A stretch of 64,000 bases of DNA. Source: Gossypium raimondii (taxonomy: Eukaryota > Streptophyta > Magnoliopsida > Malvales > Malvaceae). Of the stretch, positions 59,544-64,000 are shown one piece after another (the first letter of the stretch is position 1; the number at the start of each line of letters is the position of its first letter). A program made the translations under genes and the position numbers. The notes beneath the pieces were generated by a model. The model was not told where the DNA came from, searched no databases, and saw only the letters and a list, made by a program, of their open reading frames with translations. The stretch lies in the NCBI RefSeq assembly GCF_025698545.1, contig NC_068569.1, positions 9,486,001 through 9,550,000 of the forward strand, given 5' to 3'.

Positions 59544-61011
59544 AAGATTATATTACTATTTTTGTTAGAGAAATAAAACTATATAATATCCATTATTTAT
59601 ATTTATTTCTCTTGTTTTCATTTTTCCAAAAATAGTTCCAGTTATTTTCAGTACTGTACATTTTCTATTTTTATTCTAAATATTTCAATTTCATTTTATA
59701 TATTACATAAATAATTAATAATTCTTTAGTGTTTCACTCAAAGAATGTGTGCTTAAGTTAGAAAGTAAAGACAAGCAAAGTAGGCACGTTTAACCCATGA
59801 AAGCAGACTTAAACTAGGTACATTTAAATTTCTTGTTTCCTTCTTTAATAAAATAAATACACGCATTTGAATTTGATAGTTACTTTTTTTTGATAAAAAC
59901 CAGATAGATTAAATATAATTATCTAATAATATCCAATAAAATTTCTGCAAACGTCATTTTGGTGATGAAGTCAACTTCTAAGTTTTCTTCTCTAGAAATA
60001 TGTTCAAAATTCCATCTGAATATAGACGAGTCTAATTATCTATTTATAAGCAAATTATTTTAATTTGATAGTTACTTTTGAATTTTCATAAGTTAATCAT
60101 TTGTTTATAAGATACATAAATAGTTGTAGTTAGGAAGTTGAAATCAAGAAGGCAACTTGTTGGTTTCAGCATGTATTTCCTTTGATCAGTACTGAGAACA
60201 ACCTTAAAGAAGAACCTTCAAATTAAATAATATATATAAATAAACAAATAAAAAATGATTCTCTTTACTTTTTTATTTTCTTAGACATTCCGTTTTAGTT
60301 ACTTGACAAAGGTGTCCAAGCATCAGTTTTATCAAATTCGGATTTAAGTTTAGCTTACATTTGAATCTCAATGTCTATTCACTTTGTGCAAATGTACATA
60401 ATAACAATATTCGTCCGGATTACTTCTCCAACACATTTTAAAATTATGTTATTTTCTTTTATTATCAAGTTTTAGACAAAATAAACTATTTATGAAATAT
60501 AAAATTTTATTTTATTTGCGGTACTTAATCAAGAACATATTTATATATATTTATTGTTAATTGTTAAAATTAAAAGATTATCTATTTTATATTTATTTAT
60601 GAACAAATAAAAGAAAATTAAAACTATGCAATAAAAATAATAAAATTACATAACATTTCAGGAGACATGTGTAACATGTAATAGAACAGTTAAGGAAGTG
60701 ACTGACGAAATGAGTTAATTGGAAAGTTTCGGAATTTAGAGGTGATTTATTTATTCTTTTAGTATTTTTTGACAATTGAGATGCACATCATTTGCTATCA
60801 AGACGTAGGCATACGCAAATGAATGGTATTGGAGAACAAAGTACCACGTATATTAGAACATGAGGAAAGCATTTTTCATTTTCTTAATTCATACCAAAAA
60901 AATTATAATAATAATAAAGAAACATAAACGAAGCTAAAGCTGAAGCCAAAGTTGGTGCCAGACCTAATGATATTGATAAGGATGTTTATAAATTTGCACC
61001 ATTTTCCTTGT

Positions 61012-61018
61012 TATAAAT
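61012..61018 (+). promoter_or_regulatory. TATA box of the DUF247 gene
   Basis: TATAAAT, about 100 nt before the ATG at 61114. This allows a ~70-nt 5' leader. A second candidate (TTTATAAAT) lies at about 60985. Confidence 0.45.
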
Positions 61019-61113
61019 TAAAGGGACATTCTCTTTAAGTCTATCACTCAACCCCCTTACTTCCATTGTACCAAAAGAAAAAAGAAAAAAGCTTACACCT
61101 AATTATAAACACT

Positions 61114-62793
61114 ATGGCTGCAAGCTCCACTATTATTCCAAGCTTTGATGAGAATCGATGGGTGATTAAAATCCGTCGAACACTGGAGGCAGAGCTTGAA
61201 GATGACCATGAAATCCCCGTCAGCATTTTCAATGTCCCCAAAACCCTTTTCTCGAGTGATCCGGATTCATACACCCCACAGTTGGTCGCCATTGGTCCTT
61301 ACCACTACTGGCGTCCTGAGCTGTACGAGATGGAGAGATATAAGATCGATGCTGCTAAAAGAACCCAGAAAAATATCCTACTCCACAACAATCTCCAGTT
61401 TGATGATCTTGTTGAGCAACTCAAGAGGCTAGCGCCCAAGATCCGAGCATGCTACCATAAGTTACTAGACTTCAACAATGAAACTCTGGGATGGATGGTG
61501 GCCATTGACGCTTCCTTCTTGCTCGAGTTCCTTCAAATCTATGCCATGAAAGAAGGTAAGTCGCTTACCAGGGTTTCTTCAAGGATGTCGCATTTGGTTG
61601 ATTATGCAGGTCGGAAATCTGCCCATAACGCGATCCTTAGAGATATAATGATGCTTGAGAATCAGATTCCTCTATTTGTGTTGAGAAAGATACTGGAAGT
61701 TCAATCCGCATCGCTTGAACAAGCTGATGATCTATTGCTGTCGATGATAACTGGACTATGCAAGGAGCTCTCCCCCTTCAAGATGATGAAGGTATTGCCC
61801 AAGATCCATCTTTCCGAAGCATCTCACTTGCTAGATTGTTTGTATGATAGGATCGTGCCTAAAATCCAAATTCGAACGACGTCCGAGATATCCGAGCTTG
61901 AAGATCCAAATGAGACCAACAAAGGCAAACGAGAATCATCCCAGGATCAGGACCCTGGTTACGTTCAGAAAGTCCTATGCGCGATATGGAACCTGTTATC
62001 AAACCTAAACAAGGGTCCAATAAGTCTCATCAAGAAGATTTTATCTTCAAAGCCAATCAAACTCATATTCAAGTTGCCTTGGACGGTCCTCAGTAAACTT
62101 CCAGGGTTTTCAATCTTGAAACAGCCTATGGAACTTTTCTTCAATGGAGGAGATAGTGAAGGCGCCAAATCAGATGAAGAATCGAGTGCTGACAAGCCAC
62201 CATTAGTGGAAGAGATTACGATTCCTTCAGTTTCTGAGCTTTCAGATTCTGGGGTTCGTTTTTTGCCCACAACAGGCAACATCTCATCCATTACGTTTGA
62301 TCCCAAGACTTTCACTTTATACCTCCCCACCATCAGCTTAGATGTCAACACCGAGGTGATATTGAGGAACTTAGTAGCATACGAAGCATCGAATGCATCG
62401 GGGCCACTGGTTTTCACGCGTTACACCGAGATGATGAATGGGATCATCGACACGGGAGACGACGTGAAGCTGCTGAGGGAGAAAGGGATCATCTTGAATC
62501 ACTTGAAGAGCGATGAAGAAGCTGCAGATGTTTGGAATGGGATGAGCAAGTCAATCAGGTTGACCAAAGTTCCTTTTCTCGATAAGACGATCGAAGAGGT
62601 CAACAAGTATCACAATGGACGATGGAACATCAAAGCTAAAAACATGATGAAATCTTATGTGTTTGGTTCTTGGCAGATCCTTACGTTCTTGGCTGCAATT
62701 TTGCTATTGTTGTTGATGACACTGCAAGCTTTTTGCTCGGTCTATAGTTGCAGTCGGGTTTTCCGTATCGATGCCGCCGATGCCAATGACTGA
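61114..62793 (+). CDS. DUF247 (UPF0481) membrane-anchored protein
   Basis: An intronless 559-aa frame. It shows the DUF247 order: an N-terminal IFNVPKTLFSSDPDSYTPQL and VAIGPYHYWRPEL, then MERYKIDAAKR, a middle DASFLLEFLQ and MMLENQIPLFVL block, and a late LRNLVAYEA block. One transmembrane helix follows near the C-terminus (ILTFLAAILLLLLMTLQAF). The family is plant-specific; the topology puts most of it on one side of a membrane. Its function is mostly unknown, though DUF247 genes sit at grass self-incompatibility loci (known). A basic insert at ~280-340 with an IKKILSSKPIKLIFKLPWTV stretch is longer than usual. The start is ATG 61114; the open frame further upstream lacks an ATG. Confidence 0.92.
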   Translation: MAASSTIIPSFDENRWVIKIRRTLEAELEDDHEIPVSIFNVPKTLFSSDPDSYTPQLVAIGPYHYWRPELYEMERYKIDAAKRTQKNILLHNNLQFDDLVEQLKRLAPKIRACYHKLLDFNNETLGWMVAIDASFLLEFLQIYAMKEGKSLTRVSSRMSHLVDYAGRKSAHNAILRDIMMLENQIPLFVLRKILEVQSASLEQADDLLLSMITGLCKELSPFKMMKVLPKIHLSEASHLLDCLYDRIVPKIQIRTTSEISELEDPNETNKGKRESSQDQDPGYVQKVLCAIWNLLSNLNKGPISLIKKILSSKPIKLIFKLPWTVLSKLPGFSILKQPMELFFNGGDSEGAKSDEESSADKPPLVEEITIPSVSELSDSGVRFLPTTGNISSITFDPKTFTLYLPTISLDVNTEVILRNLVAYEASNASGPLVFTRYTEMMNGIIDTGDDVKLLREKGIILNHLKSDEEAADVWNGMSKSIRLTKVPFLDKTIEEVNKYHNGRWNIKAKNMMKSYVFGSWQILTFLAAILLLLLMTLQAFCSVYSCSRVFRIDAADAND

Positions 62794-64000
62794 TCAGTAA
62801 TTTCCATCCCCATCGGTAAACATTAACGCTCTTTCTCTCTTCATTTTGGTTAATTTGTGTGTGATTATTGAATATGTGTTAATCATGAACCCAAGATTTA
62901 GTCAGATTGATAGGGTATAATTTTTCCTTAAAAGATGTGGGTTGAACTTTTGAAATTTACTGATGATTTGTTTATTTATTTATTTTTACTGCAGATTCCG
63001 ATGTATAGTGTTAAAAAGTAGGTTAAATATAAAAAGTATGGTTTTGTGTGCTTTTAATTTCCTTTGTCTTTCATTCCAAGGTATAAAACATACTAAATTT
63101 GTAATGATGACAATGTTTGTTGGCTTCTTCATTAATCCTCGGCTGCTTCTAAATAAAATTATCCAATGACTGTTCTCCAGCTATGGCGCTTAAAAGCAAA
63201 CAAGGTACTAATTCTGCTATGAAAAGTGCGGAGGTCCAAAACCAAAAGCCTAATCTTCTAATTAATATGCTTTATGTCAAAGATTAAATTAAAGTTCTCG
63301 TAAGCATGAGAGAGACCCAAAGTGGGAAACCTAATTATTTGAGGATAAGACGTATCTAACAAAGTGCTATATGAAACATATATCATCAATTGATGCTCAA
63401 ACACTACCTTTATATATATGTATAAATCTTTTTTATTTTCGGCCGAATTAGGTTTGGAAGCCCAAAATATCTGTTGTTTGTATAGTTCCAGATCAGTATT
63501 TTGACTCAAAACATCTGTCTTTCAATTTAATATCTATAAATATTAAAAAATGTATTAGTATATTGAATTAAATTAAATTAAATAATAATACAAGTCAAAT
63601 TGAGTCAAAATCCTCCCCCCAAAAAAGAAATTATACCCAAATCATTGTGTGAATCAGTATTCAGTCTCCTTAATAACTTAAGGCTTTAATTTGTTTTGGT
63701 TGTATGTGTCTAACATCTCTGGTAAAGATAAAGAAATGAAATAGTAATTTCCATTCTCTAGCTATTTTCTGTTCAACAACATTACGACCCAAATCGACTA
63801 TGAGACTTGAAAACCACTACTCAACTTGTATTATAATCTTGATGAACTGTATTTACAGTATTATTGCTGTATATAATTGATGTTTATGAGTATATTTATA
63901 TAAAAGTTTCGGAGGAAATTTTTATTTCTTTTTAGAAGAGGTAGTCATAAAACTCGAACATGAATTATTACATAATATAATTGAATGAAATGTAATAAAT
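62794..64000. other. 3' flank of the DUF247 gene and spacer to window end
   Basis: AT-rich, includes the probable 3' UTR. A short frame at 62963-63169 looks like chance. A small TA tract lies near 63410. No gene was seen. Confidence 0.5.

Larger units (their letters stand above)
55042..61000. other. Long intergenic spacer (about 6 kb)
   Basis: Holds the BRIZ promoter at its left edge and several repeats: a 48-bp tandem pair (55573-55669), an inverted-repeat element (57060-57610), a possible LINE 3' end (58130-58650) and a 127-bp tandem pair (59289-59543). No coding gene was seen. Confidence 0.45.

Overview
This is plant nuclear DNA. It is AT-rich, its genes carry GT-AG introns, it has TATA-box promoters, and the spacers hold LTR retrotransposons, MITE-like inverted repeats and a plant-mobile-domain (PMD) element. 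The long LTRs starting TGTAACAGCCC, the Tekay/Del-like Ty3/Gypsy pol and the PMD element all resemble repeats I recall from cotton. A Malvaceae genome, probably Gossypium, is my best inference but is not proven here.

Layout. 63-4510 (+): a complete 15-exon plasma-membrane H+-ATPase of the AHA6/8/9 type, 953 aa. 5349-6095 (-): a DUF4228/PADRE protein. 7886-10603 (-): a complete 10-exon receptor-like kinase, 441 aa. 13171-27965: a ~14.8-kb nested transposon block. Its outer element has TIRs, a diverged 9-10 bp target duplication and a decayed PMD gene. Inside it lie a small relative of itself, two solo Gypsy LTRs in opposite orientation with perfect 5-bp target duplications, and an LTR-less gypsy pol fragment. 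32361-38955: a near-identical ~3.3-kb tandem duplication, each copy with a secreted proline-rich protein gene, followed by a decayed LTR. 41402-43120 (+): an intronless F-box/LRR gene. 44705-45544 (-): an ERF-type AP2 transcription factor. 51096-55041 (-): a complete 12-exon BRAP2-RING-ZnF-UBP E3 ligase (BRIZ type), 432 aa. 61114-62793 (+): an intronless DUF247 gene. The rest is AT-rich spacer with MITE-like elements, a small Copia-like solo LTR, microsatellites and short tandem duplications.

The genes do not form an operon-like unit, as expected for a plant. From memory, Arabidopsis AHA9 (At1g80660), a kinase (At1g80640), RNI-like F-box/LRR genes (At1g80630, At1g80570) and an ERF gene (At1g80580) lie close together. 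The order here therefore looks like an ancestral syntenic block expanded by transposon insertion. I joined exons by hand from splice sites and reading phase; the four multi-exon or long models close exactly in frame. The most unusual parts are the self-nested PMD element with its 27-bp coding-phase minisatellite, the oppositely oriented solo LTR pair, and the tandem proline-rich gene duplication, which may be an assembly artefact.
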